64,000 bases of DNA from Streptomyces pilosus. Its GTDB lineage: Bacteria > Actinomycetota > Actinomycetes > Streptomycetales > Streptomycetaceae. The position numbers and the translations under genes were made by a program. The notes beneath the pieces were generated by a model. The model searched no databases. It had not been told where the DNA came from and saw nothing but the letters and a program-made list of their open reading frames with translations. Shown one piece after another: positions 1 through 8,073 of this stretch. Where the stretch lies: assembly GCF_014649835.1 (NCBI RefSeq), contig NZ_BMTU01000007.1, positions 1 to 64,000 on the forward strand. The letters run 5' to 3'. The number at the start of each line of letters is the position of its first letter. Within the stretch, counting starts at the first letter, position 1.

Positions 1-518
1 GCGACGAGATCGGCATGGGCGACAACATCTGGCTCGGCGACCGCGACGCGGTGCGCACCCCCATGCAGTGGACCCCGGACCGCAACGCCGGCTTCTCCTC
101 CTCCGACCCGGGCCGCCTCTACCTGCCCACCATCATGGACCCGGTCTACGGCTACCAGGTGACGAACGTCGAGGCGTCCATGGCCTCCCCGTCCTCCCTG
201 CTGCACTGGACCCGCCGGATGATCGAGATCCGCAAGCAGAACCCGGCCTTCGGCCTCGGCTCCTACACCGAGCTGCCCTCCTCCAACCCGGCCGTCCTCG
301 CCTTCCTCCGCGAGTACGAGGACGACCTGGTCCTCTGCGTCAACAACTTCTCGCGCTTCGCACAGCCCACGGAGCTCGATCTGAGCGCCTTCGAGGGACG
401 CCATCCCGTCGAGCTGTTCGGCGGGGTGCGTTTCCCGGCCGTGGGCGAGCTGCCGTACCTGCTGACCCTCGGGGGGCACGGCTTCTACTGGTTCCGGCTC
501 CGCAAGGACGCCGCGTAG
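1..518 (+). CDS. treS: trehalose synthase / maltose alpha-D-glucosyltransferase (3' end only)
   Basis: Only the last ~172 codons lie in the window; the reading frame is open from base 3. TreS interconverts maltose and trehalose and supplies maltose to the maltokinase-GlgE pathway. The visible part holds the end of the GH13 barrel (GDRDAVRTPMQW, NAGFSSSDP) and the C-terminal beta-sandwich ending in HGFYWFRL. The maltokinase gene follows 114 bp downstream on the same strand, the usual actinobacterial order. Family membership is clear; the catalytic residues lie outside the window. Confidence 0.9.
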   Translation, partial: DEIGMGDNIWLGDRDAVRTPMQWTPDRNAGFSSSDPGRLYLPTIMDPVYGYQVTNVEASMASPSSLLHWTRRMIEIRKQNPAFGLGSYTELPSSNPAVLAFLREYEDDLVLCVNNFSRFAQPTELDLSAFEGRHPVELFGGVRFPAVGELPYLLTLGGHGFYWFRLRKDAA

Positions 519-632
519 AACCCGGGGCGGGGCGGTTTTCACCGGCCCGCCCTGGGCACGCATCAGTAACACCCCGCCCGCCGGCGGCGCCCCCGTGCGG
601 CGCGCCGAGAAGAGGGGAGAGGACGCGACGCC

Positions 633-2051
633 ATGTCGGAAGCCGTCACACGCACCGTCACGACACCGCCCGGCCTCCTTGCGTCACTGGATCCACTGCT
701 CAGGGAGTGGCTGCCGCGGCAGCGCTGGTTCGCGGGCAAGGGCAGCCCGGTCTCCGGATTCGCCCTGGTCGCGGCCACCGAGCTACTGCCGCCCACCGCC
801 AAGCTGGGCCTGTACCACCTGCTGGTGCAGGCGCACCAGCCGCTCCAGCCGGGGCACACCGGGCAGGACCGGCCCGGCGACTGCTACCAGCTGCTCATAG
901 GCGTGCGCGAGGCGCTGCCGCCCCGGCTCGCGCCCGCGCTGATCGGTCATGTGACGCGGGGCCCGCTGGCCGGACGGACGGTCTACGAGGCCCTGCACGA
1001 CACCCGGCCCGCCGAACTGCTCCTGGAGGCCCTGCGCACCCAGGCCCGGATCGGCGGGCTCCGCTTCGAGCGCGACCCGCGCCAGGAGATCCGCCCCGGC
1101 CTGGTCCCGCGCCTGATGACGGCCGAGCAGTCGAATTCGTCGGTCGTCTACGGAGATACGTTCATTCTCAAGCTGTTGCGCCGGATCGTGCCCGGGGTCA
1201 ACCCCGATCTGGAGCTGCCGCTGGCGCTGGCCCGCGAGGGCTGTCCCCGGGTGCCCCCGCCGACGGCCTGGCTGGTCGCGGACCCCGAAGGGGCGCCCGG
1301 GTCGCCGCCCGCGGCCGAACCGTACGTGCTGGGCGTGCTCCAGCCGTTCGTGCAGGGCGCGACGGACGGCTGGGAGCTGGCGCTGCGCGAGCTGGCCAAG
1401 GGCGAGGACTTCGTCTCCGAGGCGCGGGCGCTCGGCCGGGCCACCGCCGAGGTGCACACCGCGCTGGCCCGCGCGCTGCCGACGGTCACCCTGGGCCACA
1501 CCCAGCTGCGGTCCCTGGTCGACGGCATGACCGAGCGGCTGGACGCCGCCGTGCACGCGGTGCCGGCGCTGCGGCCGTACGCGGACGGGCTGCGCTCGGC
1601 GTACACGGCGCTGGACGACCTGGCCGCCGAGGGGCGCACCTGGACCGCGCAGCGGGTGCACGGCGACCTCCACCTCGGACAGTGCCTGCGCTCCCCGGCC
1701 GGGGAGTGGGCGCTGATCGACTTCGAGGGGGAACCGGCCCGGCCGATGGCGGAGCGGCGGATGCCGCAGCCGGCGGTGCGGGACGTCGCCGGCATGCTGC
1801 GGTCCTTCGACTACGCGGCCCGCACGGCGGACCCGCCGCAGCCGGACTGGGCCACGCACTGCCGGGCGGCGTACTGCGCCGGGTACGCGGAGGCCGCGGG
1901 CCGTGATCCGCGCACCGAGCCGGTGCTGCTGCGCGCGTACGAGACCGACAAGGCGGTCTACGAGGCGGTCTACGAGGCCCGGCACCGCCCCGACTGGCTC
2001 CCCGTGCCGATGGCCGCCGTGCACCGGCTGGCCTCGCCCGACCGGATCTGA
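633..2051 (+). CDS. mak: maltokinase
   Basis: Protein of 472 aa that phosphorylates maltose with ATP to maltose-1-phosphate, the donor used by GlgE to extend alpha-glucans. It has the expected N-terminal cap (WLPRQRWFAGKG) and an aminoglycoside-phosphotransferase-like kinase core with catalytic loop HGDLHLGQCL followed by LIDFEGEP. ATG start with GGGGAGAGG-type ribosome binding sequence about 12-20 bases upstream. It sits between treS and glgB, 34 bp before the branching-enzyme start, so the three are probably one operon. Also called pep2 in Streptomyces. Confidence 0.93.
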   Translation: MSEAVTRTVTTPPGLLASLDPLLREWLPRQRWFAGKGSPVSGFALVAATELLPPTAKLGLYHLLVQAHQPLQPGHTGQDRPGDCYQLLIGVREALPPRLAPALIGHVTRGPLAGRTVYEALHDTRPAELLLEALRTQARIGGLRFERDPRQEIRPGLVPRLMTAEQSNSSVVYGDTFILKLLRRIVPGVNPDLELPLALAREGCPRVPPPTAWLVADPEGAPGSPPAAEPYVLGVLQPFVQGATDGWELALRELAKGEDFVSEARALGRATAEVHTALARALPTVTLGHTQLRSLVDGMTERLDAAVHAVPALRPYADGLRSAYTALDDLAAEGRTWTAQRVHGDLHLGQCLRSPAGEWALIDFEGEPARPMAERRMPQPAVRDVAGMLRSFDYAARTADPPQPDWATHCRAAYCAGYAEAAGRDPRTEPVLLRAYETDKAVYEAVYEARHRPDWLPVPMAAVHRLASPDRI

Positions 2052-2085
2052 CCCGACCCCGACCTTCGCCCAGGAGGCTTCGCCC

Positions 2086-4668
2086 GTGACCCCCCGCCCC
2101 ACGTCCAGCGGTTCGCATCCGGAGCAGCCGGCCGACCAGCGGCGCACCGAACCACCGGCGCCCGCGCGGAAGAAGGCAGCCGTGAAGAAGGCCAGCGCGA
2201 AGAAGGTCCCCGCGAAGAAGGCGGCCGCGGCGGCGAAGGCCACGGTCAAGAAGGCGGCGACCGAGAAGTCGACGGTGAAGAAGGCCGCGAAGAAGGCGGC
2301 GGAGAAGACCGCCTCGAAGGCCGCGGCGAAGGGCGTGGGAAAGGGCACGGCGAAGGGCCCGGCGAAGGCGGGCGGGAAGGCCCCGGCCGGGAAGGGCGCC
2401 GCGGGGAGGAAGGACGTGCGGGAGACCGGCGCCCCGCCGCCCGCCCCGCCCGTCCCGCCCGGGATGGATCTGGAGATCGCCGTCTCCCCCGCCCTGGACG
2501 CCGCCGACCGGGAGCGGCTGCTGAACGGCACCCACCACGCCCCGCACTCCCTGCTCGGCGCGCACCCGGTGCCCGGCGGGGTCGTCTTCCGGGCGTTCCG
2601 TCCCTACGCCCGGGCCGTCAGCGTCCTCTCCGGCGGTCTGACCGTCGAGCTGCACGACGACGGCGACGGGTTCTTCTCCGGACTGCTGCCGCTGCGCGAG
2701 GTGCCGGCGTACCGGCTGCTCGTGACGTACGAGGGGACGGTGCAGGAGACGGAGGACGCCTACCGGTTCCTGCCCACCCTCGGCGAGCTCGACCTGCACC
2801 TGATCGGCGAGGGCCGCCACGAGGAGCTGTGGACGGTCCTCGGCGCGCACCCGATGACCCACCAGGGCGTCACCGGCACCCGGTTCTCGGTGTGGGCGCC
2901 GAACGCGCGCGGGGTGCGGGTGGCCGGCTCCTTCAACTTCTGGGACGGCACCGGCTTCCCCATGCGGTCGCTGGGCGCGACCGGGGTGTGGGAGCTGTTC
3001 GTGCCGGGCGTCGGCGAGGGCGAGCTGTACAAGTTCGAGATCACCCGCCCCGACGGCTCGAAGACCCTGCGCGCCGATCCGCTGGCCCGCCGTACGGAGG
3101 TGCCGCCCGCCACCTCCTCCGTCGTCACCTCGTCGGCGTACGAGTGGGGCGACGCCGAGTGGCTGGAGCGCCGGGCGGACGTGCCCGCCCACCGGGCGCC
3201 GTTCTCCGTCTACGAGGTGCACCTCCCGTCCTGGCGCCCCGGACTGACCTACCGCCAGCTCGCGGACCAGCTGCCCTCGTACGTCAAGGACCTCGGCTTC
3301 ACGCACGTGGAGCTGATGCCGGTCGCCGAGCACCCCTTCGGCGGTTCCTGGGGCTACCAGGTCACCGGGTTCTACGCGCCCACCGCCCGCCTCGGCACCC
3401 CGGACGACTTCAGGTACCTGGTCGACGCCCTGCACCGGGCCGGCATCGGCGTGATCATGGACTGGGTGCCGGCGCACTTCCCGCGCGACGAGTGGGCGCT
3501 CGCCGAGTTCGACGGGCGCCCGCTGTACGAGCACGAGGACCCGCTGCGGGCCGCCCACCCCGACTGGGGGACCCTGGAGTTCGACTTCGGGCGGCGCGAG
3601 GTGCGCAACTTCCTCGTCGCCAACGCCGTGTACTGGTGCCAGGAGTTCCACATCGACGGGCTGCGCGTCGACGCGGTCGCCTCCATGCTCTACCTCGACT
3701 ACTCGCGCGAGCCGGGCCAGTGGACGCCGAACGAGCACGGCGGCCGGGAGAACCTGGACGCGGTGGCCTTCCTCCAGGAGATGAACGCGACCCTGTACCG
3801 CAGGGTGCCGGGGGTCGTGACGGTCGCGGAGGAGTCCACCGCCTGGGACGGCGTCACCCGGGCCACCCACCACAGGGGCCCGAGCGGTTTCGGCGGACTC
3901 GGGTTCGGGCTGAAGTGGAACATGGGCTGGATGCACGACTCGCTCCAGTACATGAGCCACGAACCGGTCCACCGCCGCTACCACCACGGCGAGATGACGT
4001 TCTCGATGGTGTACGCCTACAGCGAGAACTACGTGCTGCCGATCTCCCACGACGAGGTGGTGCACGGCAAGGGGTCCCTGGTGTCGAAGATGCCGGGCGA
4101 CTGGTGGCAGCAGCGCGCCGGGCTGCGCGCCTACCTGGCCTTCATGTGGGCCCACCCCGGCAAACAACTGCTCTTCATGGGGCAGGAGTTCGCGCAGGGC
4201 GCGGAGTGGTCGGAGGCGCACGGGCCGGACTGGTGGCTGCTGGACCCGCACTACGGCGCGGAGGCCGACCACCGCGGGGTGCGCGACCTGGTGCGCGACC
4301 TCAACACCGTGTACCGGCACACCCCGGCGCTCTGGCAGGGCGACACCGACCCGTCCGGCTTCCGGTGGGTGACCGGGGACGCCGCCGAGGACAACGTGTT
4401 CGCGTTCCTGCGGTACGACTCCGACGGCTCCCCGCTGCTCGCGGTGTCGCACTTCGCGCCGGTGGTGCGTGAGGACTACCGGATCGGGGTCCCCGACGAC
4501 GTGCCGGCCTGGCACGAGACGGTGAACACCGACGCCGGGCGCTACGGGGGCAGCGACCACACCACCCCCGACCCGGTCAAGCCGGAGCCGCAGGGGTGGC
4601 ACGGCCATCCGGCGAGCATCCGGCTGACCCTGCCGCCCCTGGCGACGGTGTGGCTGCGCCCGGCCTGA
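2086..4668 (+). CDS. glgB: 1,4-alpha-glucan branching enzyme with lysine-rich N-terminal tail
   Basis: GH13 branching enzyme (about 860 aa) that makes alpha-1,6 branches in glycogen or alpha-glucan. The start is GTG at 2086, behind AGGAGG (2072-2077); an upstream in-frame extension would run into the maltokinase gene. Two carbohydrate-binding modules precede the barrel; the catalytic nucleophile is in DGLRVDAV (Asp about 529) and the acid in VAEEST (Glu about 582). Unusually, residues about 28-109 form a KKA/AKK-rich basic tail like histone H1 C-terminal domains, followed by a Pro-rich linker; most GlgB proteins (about 730 aa) lack this. The stop is 10 bp from the convergent HelD gene. Confidence 0.93.
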   Translation: MTPRPTSSGSHPEQPADQRRTEPPAPARKKAAVKKASAKKVPAKKAAAAAKATVKKAATEKSTVKKAAKKAAEKTASKAAAKGVGKGTAKGPAKAGGKAPAGKGAAGRKDVRETGAPPPAPPVPPGMDLEIAVSPALDAADRERLLNGTHHAPHSLLGAHPVPGGVVFRAFRPYARAVSVLSGGLTVELHDDGDGFFSGLLPLREVPAYRLLVTYEGTVQETEDAYRFLPTLGELDLHLIGEGRHEELWTVLGAHPMTHQGVTGTRFSVWAPNARGVRVAGSFNFWDGTGFPMRSLGATGVWELFVPGVGEGELYKFEITRPDGSKTLRADPLARRTEVPPATSSVVTSSAYEWGDAEWLERRADVPAHRAPFSVYEVHLPSWRPGLTYRQLADQLPSYVKDLGFTHVELMPVAEHPFGGSWGYQVTGFYAPTARLGTPDDFRYLVDALHRAGIGVIMDWVPAHFPRDEWALAEFDGRPLYEHEDPLRAAHPDWGTLEFDFGRREVRNFLVANAVYWCQEFHIDGLRVDAVASMLYLDYSREPGQWTPNEHGGRENLDAVAFLQEMNATLYRRVPGVVTVAEESTAWDGVTRATHHRGPSGFGGLGFGLKWNMGWMHDSLQYMSHEPVHRRYHHGEMTFSMVYAYSENYVLPISHDEVVHGKGSLVSKMPGDWWQQRAGLRAYLAFMWAHPGKQLLFMGQEFAQGAEWSEAHGPDWWLLDPHYGAEADHRGVRDLVRDLNTVYRHTPALWQGDTDPSGFRWVTGDAAEDNVFAFLRYDSDGSPLLAVSHFAPVVREDYRIGVPDDVPAWHETVNTDAGRYGGSDHTTPDPVKPEPQGWHGHPASIRLTLPPLATVWLRPA

Positions 4669-4678
4669 GCGCCGTCGT

Positions 4679-6946
4679 TCAGCCCAGGGCGGCGGCCAGC
4701 GGCTCCGGCAGCGGCTCGGTGTGCAGGACGCCGAGCCGCTGCGTGGCACGGGTGAGCGCCACGTACAGGTCGCTGGTGCCGTAGCGGCCCGGCTCGACCA
4801 CCAGGACCGAGTCGAACTCCAGCCCCTTGGCCTGGCGGGGGTCGAGCAGGACGACGTCGTGCGTCAGGTCCGGTTCGGTGCCGGCCGTCACCCCGTCCAG
4901 CCGGGCGGCCAGCGGGCGGTGCAGCTCACGCGGGGCGATCACGGCGAGGCGGCCCTCGTCGGGGGTGAGTTCGGTGACGGCCTCGGCGACCGCGCCGGGC
5001 AGGTCACCGGTGGCGCGGGCCCAGGGCCGCACACCGGTGGCGCGCACCGAGCCGGGCGGCTCGAAACCGGGGTGCTCGGCGCGCACGACGGCGGCGGCCA
5101 CGTCCATGATCTCGGCCGGGGTGCGGTAGTTGACGCCCAGCCGGGTGTGCTCCCAGCGGTCCTCGACGTACGGGGCGAGGATGTCCTCCCAGGAGCCGAC
5201 GCCGGCCGCCTCCGAGGTCTGCGCCGGGTCGCCGACCAGGGTCATGGAGCGGGTGGGGCTGCGCCGCATCAGCAGCCGCCACGCCATCGGGGACAGTTCC
5301 TGCGCCTCGTCGACGATGATGTGCCCGAACGCCCAGGTGCGGTCGGCCGCGGCACGTTCGGCGGCGCTGCGGTGGTCCTCCTCCTCGTGCCGCTCGGCGA
5401 AGCGTTCGGCGTCGATGATGTCGTGCGCGGACAGCACCTCGGAGGAGTCCGGGTCGGCGTCCTCCTTGTCCTCGAACTCGAAGGTCCGCGAGGCGTACGA
5501 GACGTCGAGGACGCCCTGGGCGAAGGCGATCTGCGTCCGCCGCTCGCGTTCGGCCCGCTCCCGCGCGAGCCGGTCGTCCTCGCCGAGCAGTTCGGCCGCT
5601 TCGTCCAGCAGGGGCACGTCGGAGACGGTCCAGTGCCGGGTGACCGGGCGGCGGACGGCCGCGGCGTCCTCGTCGGGGAGGTACCCCTCCGGGGCGGCGA
5701 GGAAGTCGGCGACCAGGCGCTCGGGGGTGAGGAGCGGCCACAGCCGGTCGACGGCCGACCAGACCTCCGGGTTCCCGGCGAGTTCGTCGCGGATCTGGGT
5801 GATGTCGCTGGGGTCGAGCAGGTTGGAGCCGTCGTAGGGGTCGGTGCCGATGCGTTCGGCGACCATGTCGGTGAGCGCGTTGAGGACGTGGCCCTCGAAG
5901 TGCTCGCGGGCGACGTTGTGGGGCAGCCTCGCGGCGCGGGTGCGTTCGCGGGCGACGTTGACCAGCCCGTCGTCGAGCAGGAGGACCTCACGGTCGTGCT
6001 CGATCGCGATCACCGGGTCGGGCAGCGTCTGCCGGTCGCGTACGACGTCGGCGAGGACGTCCGCCATCCCGGCGCGGCCCTTGACGGCGGCGGCCCCGGG
6101 GGTGTCGGTCCGGGTGGTCCGCACCCCGGGGTACAGCTCGCCGACGGTCGCCAGGAGCACGCCGGTCTCCCCGAGGCTGGGCAGCACCTCGCCGATGTAG
6201 CCGAGGAACGCCGGATTGGGTCCGACGATCAGGACGGCGCGGCGGGCCAGCAGTTCGCGGTGCTCGTAGAGGAGGTAGGCGGCGCGGTGCAGGGCGACGG
6301 CGGTCTTGCCGGTGCCGGGGCCGCCCTCGACGACCATGACCCCGCGGTGCGGGGCGCGGATGATGCGGTCCTGGTCGGCCTGGATGGTGCGCACGATGTC
6401 GCCCATGCGGCCGGTGCGCGCGGAGTCGAGGGCGGCGAGCAGGACGGCGTCCCCGGTGGGGTCCTCGTGGCCGGTGCGGGTCTCGTCGCCGAGGTCGAGG
6501 ATCTCGTCGTGCAGGGCGGTGACCCGCCGCCCCTCGGTGGCGATGTGCCGGCGGCGCCTGAGGCCCATCGTGGTGTGACCGGTGGCCAGGTAGAACGGGC
6601 GGGCCACGTCGGCGCGCCAGTCGATGAGGACGGGCGTGCGCTCGGCGTCGTCGGCGCGCAGGCCGATGCGGCCGATGTGGTGGGTCGCGCCGGAGGCGAG
6701 GTCGATCCGGCCGAAGCAGAGGGAGCCGTCGACCGCGTTCAGCGCGGCGAGCAGCCCGGAGCGCTCGGCCACCAGGATGTCGCGCTCCAGCCTGGCCTGC
6801 CGGGGGGTGTGGCCCTGGGCGAGCGCGTCCGAGACGGAGTCCTCGGCGTCGCCGCGCAGGACGTCCACGCGTGCGTACAGTCCGTCGACGAATTCCTGCT
6901 CCTGTCGCAATTCATCGTCCGGAAATTCGGTGTTTGACAATTGCAC
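4679..6946 (-). CDS. HelD-like UvrD-family ATPase (RNA polymerase recycling factor)
   Basis: Superfamily 1 ATPase of 755 aa. It has an N-terminal coiled-coil arm (residues about 10-75), Walker A GGPGTGKT (208-215), a Walker B-type DEAQE, motif III GDPAQTS and a C-terminal motif VALTRATQRL. Actinobacterial HelD proteins of this architecture strip or recycle stalled RNA polymerase, and some (HelR) protect against rifamycins. I find no rifamycin-associated inverted repeat upstream, so induction by rifamycin is not supported here. Start is GTG at 6946 with a weak GGGCGGGA ahead of it; a TATATC box (6961-6956, minus strand) makes a nearly leaderless mRNA possible. Convergent with glgB. Confidence 0.88.
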   Translation of the reverse strand: MQLSNTEFPDDELRQEQEFVDGLYARVDVLRGDAEDSVSDALAQGHTPRQARLERDILVAERSGLLAALNAVDGSLCFGRIDLASGATHHIGRIGLRADDAERTPVLIDWRADVARPFYLATGHTTMGLRRRRHIATEGRRVTALHDEILDLGDETRTGHEDPTGDAVLLAALDSARTGRMGDIVRTIQADQDRIIRAPHRGVMVVEGGPGTGKTAVALHRAAYLLYEHRELLARRAVLIVGPNPAFLGYIGEVLPSLGETGVLLATVGELYPGVRTTRTDTPGAAAVKGRAGMADVLADVVRDRQTLPDPVIAIEHDREVLLLDDGLVNVARERTRAARLPHNVAREHFEGHVLNALTDMVAERIGTDPYDGSNLLDPSDITQIRDELAGNPEVWSAVDRLWPLLTPERLVADFLAAPEGYLPDEDAAAVRRPVTRHWTVSDVPLLDEAAELLGEDDRLARERAERERRTQIAFAQGVLDVSYASRTFEFEDKEDADPDSSEVLSAHDIIDAERFAERHEEEDHRSAAERAAADRTWAFGHIIVDEAQELSPMAWRLLMRRSPTRSMTLVGDPAQTSEAAGVGSWEDILAPYVEDRWEHTRLGVNYRTPAEIMDVAAAVVRAEHPGFEPPGSVRATGVRPWARATGDLPGAVAEAVTELTPDEGRLAVIAPRELHRPLAARLDGVTAGTEPDLTHDVVLLDPRQAKGLEFDSVLVVEPGRYGTSDLYVALTRATQRLGVLHTEPLPEPLAAALG

Positions 6947-6963
6947 TCCCGCCCGGATATACT
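6934..6963 (+). promoter_or_regulatory. consensus sigma-70 (HrdB-type) promoter reading away from helD-like gene
   Basis: TTGACA (6934-6939), an 18-bp spacer and TATACT (6958-6963) on the plus strand. This is one of the best vegetative promoter matches in the window. The -35 overlaps the first codons of the minus-strand HelD-like gene, so transcription runs away from that gene. A minus-strand TATATC overlaps the same -10, so two divergent start points may share this element. Confidence 0.75.
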
Positions 6964-6969
6964 GTGCTC

Positions 6970-7061
6970 ACTGAACTTCTCCGCGACTTCTTCTATTCGA
7001 AGTCGCGAATCAATGAATATACGCAGAGAAAACCCCCGAGCGCAATTGCCCGGGGGTTTTT
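6970..7061 (+). ncRNA. candidate small RNA (~90 nt)
   Basis: The predicted start is 6-7 bases after the TATACT box. The transcript would contain a hairpin with perfect 9-bp arms (CGCGACTTC 6982-6990, GAAGTCGCG 6999-7007, 8-nt loop), an A-rich single-stranded stretch, and an intrinsic terminator (7029-7060) with a T run. The region is far richer in A and T than its neighbours. There is no convincing reading frame: the ATG at 7013 lacks a ribosome binding site and has no stop before the terminator. I do not recognise a known family. The 6982-7007 dyad could instead be a protein-binding operator for the HelD-like gene. Confidence 0.5.
7029..7060. terminator. bidirectional intrinsic terminator
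   Basis: Arms AAAACCCCCG (7029-7038) and CGGGGGTTTT (7051-7060) form a perfect 10-bp stem; the loop carries the palindrome GCAATTGC. T runs follow on both strands. It lies 29 bp past the stop of the minus-strand thioredoxin gene and at the 3' end of the candidate small RNA, and can serve both. Confidence 0.85.
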
Positions 7062-7089
7062 CCGTGTCCGGGGACGCCCGGCCCGCGGG

Positions 7090-7413
7090 TCAGAGCACCT
7101 CCTCCAGCTCGGCGAGCAGCCGCCGTCCGGGTCTCGCCCCGACCATCGAGCGCACCGGCTCCCCGTCACGGAACACGATGAAGGTCGGCATCGACAGCAC
7201 CCTGTACGCGTGCGTCGTGTCCGGATTGGCGTCCACGTTCAGCTGCACCACCTTCAGCCGGCCCTCCTCCCGCGCCGCCAGCGCGCTCAGCACCGGTGCC
7301 ATCTGCCGGCACGGCGGGCACCAGTCGGCCGTGAACTCCACCAGCACCGGCAGCCTGGAGCCGATCACCTCCGTGGCGAAATCGGCGTCGCTCACCTCGG
7401 GCACACCCGTCAC
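7090..7413 (-). CDS. thioredoxin (CPPC active site)
   Basis: Thioredoxin-fold protein of 107 aa. The active site is WCPPC (Cys32-Cys35) rather than the classical WCGPC, followed by the fold-defining cis-Pro in MPTFIVF. The GTG start at 7413 overlaps the merR stop by 4 bp (GTGA) and follows GAGGAGG, so translation is coupled to the regulator. Co-transcription with a MerR-family sensor suggests induction by thiol or redox stress. The CPPC motif usually shifts redox potential towards oxidase or isomerase behaviour in engineered thioredoxins; that part is inference. Confidence 0.9.
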   Translation of the reverse strand: MTGVPEVSDADFATEVIGSRLPVLVEFTADWCPPCRQMAPVLSALAAREEGRLKVVQLNVDANPDTTHAYRVLSMPTFIVFRDGEPVRSMVGARPGRRLLAELEEVL

Positions 7414-7838
7414 CGCCCACCCCCTCCTCGTTCGCACAACGGCTCCGGACCGCCCGGAACCGCCGCTTCGGCCGCCAGTCCGCGCATCGCCGACTGCGCC
7501 CGCGCCAGCTGCCGTCCCACCTCGGCCCGTACCGTCCGCAGCTCCTCGATCAGGGCGTCGAGCTCGTCCAGCTTGCGCCGGTAGACCTGAAGCGAGGCGG
7601 GACAGGCGTCGCCCTCGGAGTGACCGGCCCGCAGACACTCCACGAACGGCCGGGTCTCCTCCAGGTCGAACCCGAAGTCCTGGAGCGTGCGGATCTGCCG
7701 CAGCAGCCTCAGGTCGCTCTCGTCGTACGTGCGGTGGCCGTTGGCCGTCCGCCGCGCGGGCAGCAGCCCACGGGATTCGTAATACCGCAGCGTCCGCGTG
7801 GTGGTCCCGGCCCGTGCGGCCAGCTCGCCGATTCGCAT
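7410..7838 (-). CDS. MerR-family transcriptional regulator
   Basis: Protein of 142 aa. The N-terminal winged helix MRIGELAARAGTTTRTLRYY is typical of MerR; a dimerisation helix follows, with cysteines at CLRAGH and DACPASL resembling metal or thiol sensors of the CueR/ZntR/SoxR group, though I cannot assign the ligand. The ATG at 7838 was chosen because it opens the HTH and lies 6 bases after a -10 box, so the mRNA is probably leaderless; there is no Shine-Dalgarno sequence. The thioredoxin gene is translationally coupled behind it. Its promoter contains its own likely operator (see 7845-7875). Confidence 0.9.
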   Translation of the reverse strand: MRIGELAARAGTTTRTLRYYESRGLLPARRTANGHRTYDESDLRLLRQIRTLQDFGFDLEETRPFVECLRAGHSEGDACPASLQVYRRKLDELDALIEELRTVRAEVGRQLARAQSAMRGLAAEAAVPGGPEPLCERGGGGR

Positions 7839-7844
7839 GCGACG

Positions 7845-7875
7845 AACGTAGGCCTTGACGTCGGCGTCAGGGCAA
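7845..7875 (-). promoter_or_regulatory. MerR-type promoter with 19-bp spacer and internal dyad
   Basis: Minus strand: -35 TTGCCC (7875-7870), a spacer of exactly 19 bp, and -10 TACGTT (7850-7845). The spacer contains GCCCTGACG (7873-7865), CCGA, CGTCAAGGC (7860-7852), an inverted repeat with one mismatch. Overlong spacers with a central dyad are the hallmark of MerR-activated promoters, here autoregulatory. Confidence 0.7.
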
Positions 7876-7899
7876 GGGCGGCCGGAACACGGGAACGGA

Positions 7900-7940
7900 C
7901 CGAGCGGCCGGGCCCACGGGGGTGGGCGCCGGCCGCTCGG
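7900..7940 (-). terminator. strong hairpin downstream of dctA
   Basis: Perfect outer 12-bp stem (CCGAGCGGCCGG 7900-7911 with CCGGCCGCTCGG 7929-7940) and inner 6-bp stem (GCCCAC with GTGGGC) closing a GGGG loop. There is no T run, as is common for Streptomyces terminators. It lies between the dctA stop and the merR promoter. Confidence 0.65.
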
Positions 7941-8073
7941 GGTGGAGGCCCCGTCCCGGCGAGGGCAGCGGGCCTCCGGGGGGCCGGGCGGCTGGGCTAC
8001 GGGGGAGCGCCCGGCCGCCCGGGGTACGCGGGGAGGGACGCCGGCCGTCGGGCCTTGGCCGGCTCCCTCTCCG

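Noticed and set aside
1486..4749. A 1087-codon open frame antisense to maltokinase and glgB
   Set aside because: Antisense shadow in GC-rich DNA; the plus-strand enzymes have all their motifs.
6947..7028. Rifamycin-associated element expected before helR-type genes
   Set aside because: The only dyad here, CGCGACTTC/GAAGTCGCG with an 8-bp gap, does not resemble that element as I remember it.
7013..7061. Small open frame MNIRRENPRAQ inside the candidate small RNA
   Set aside because: No ribosome binding site, and the frame runs through the terminator without a stop.
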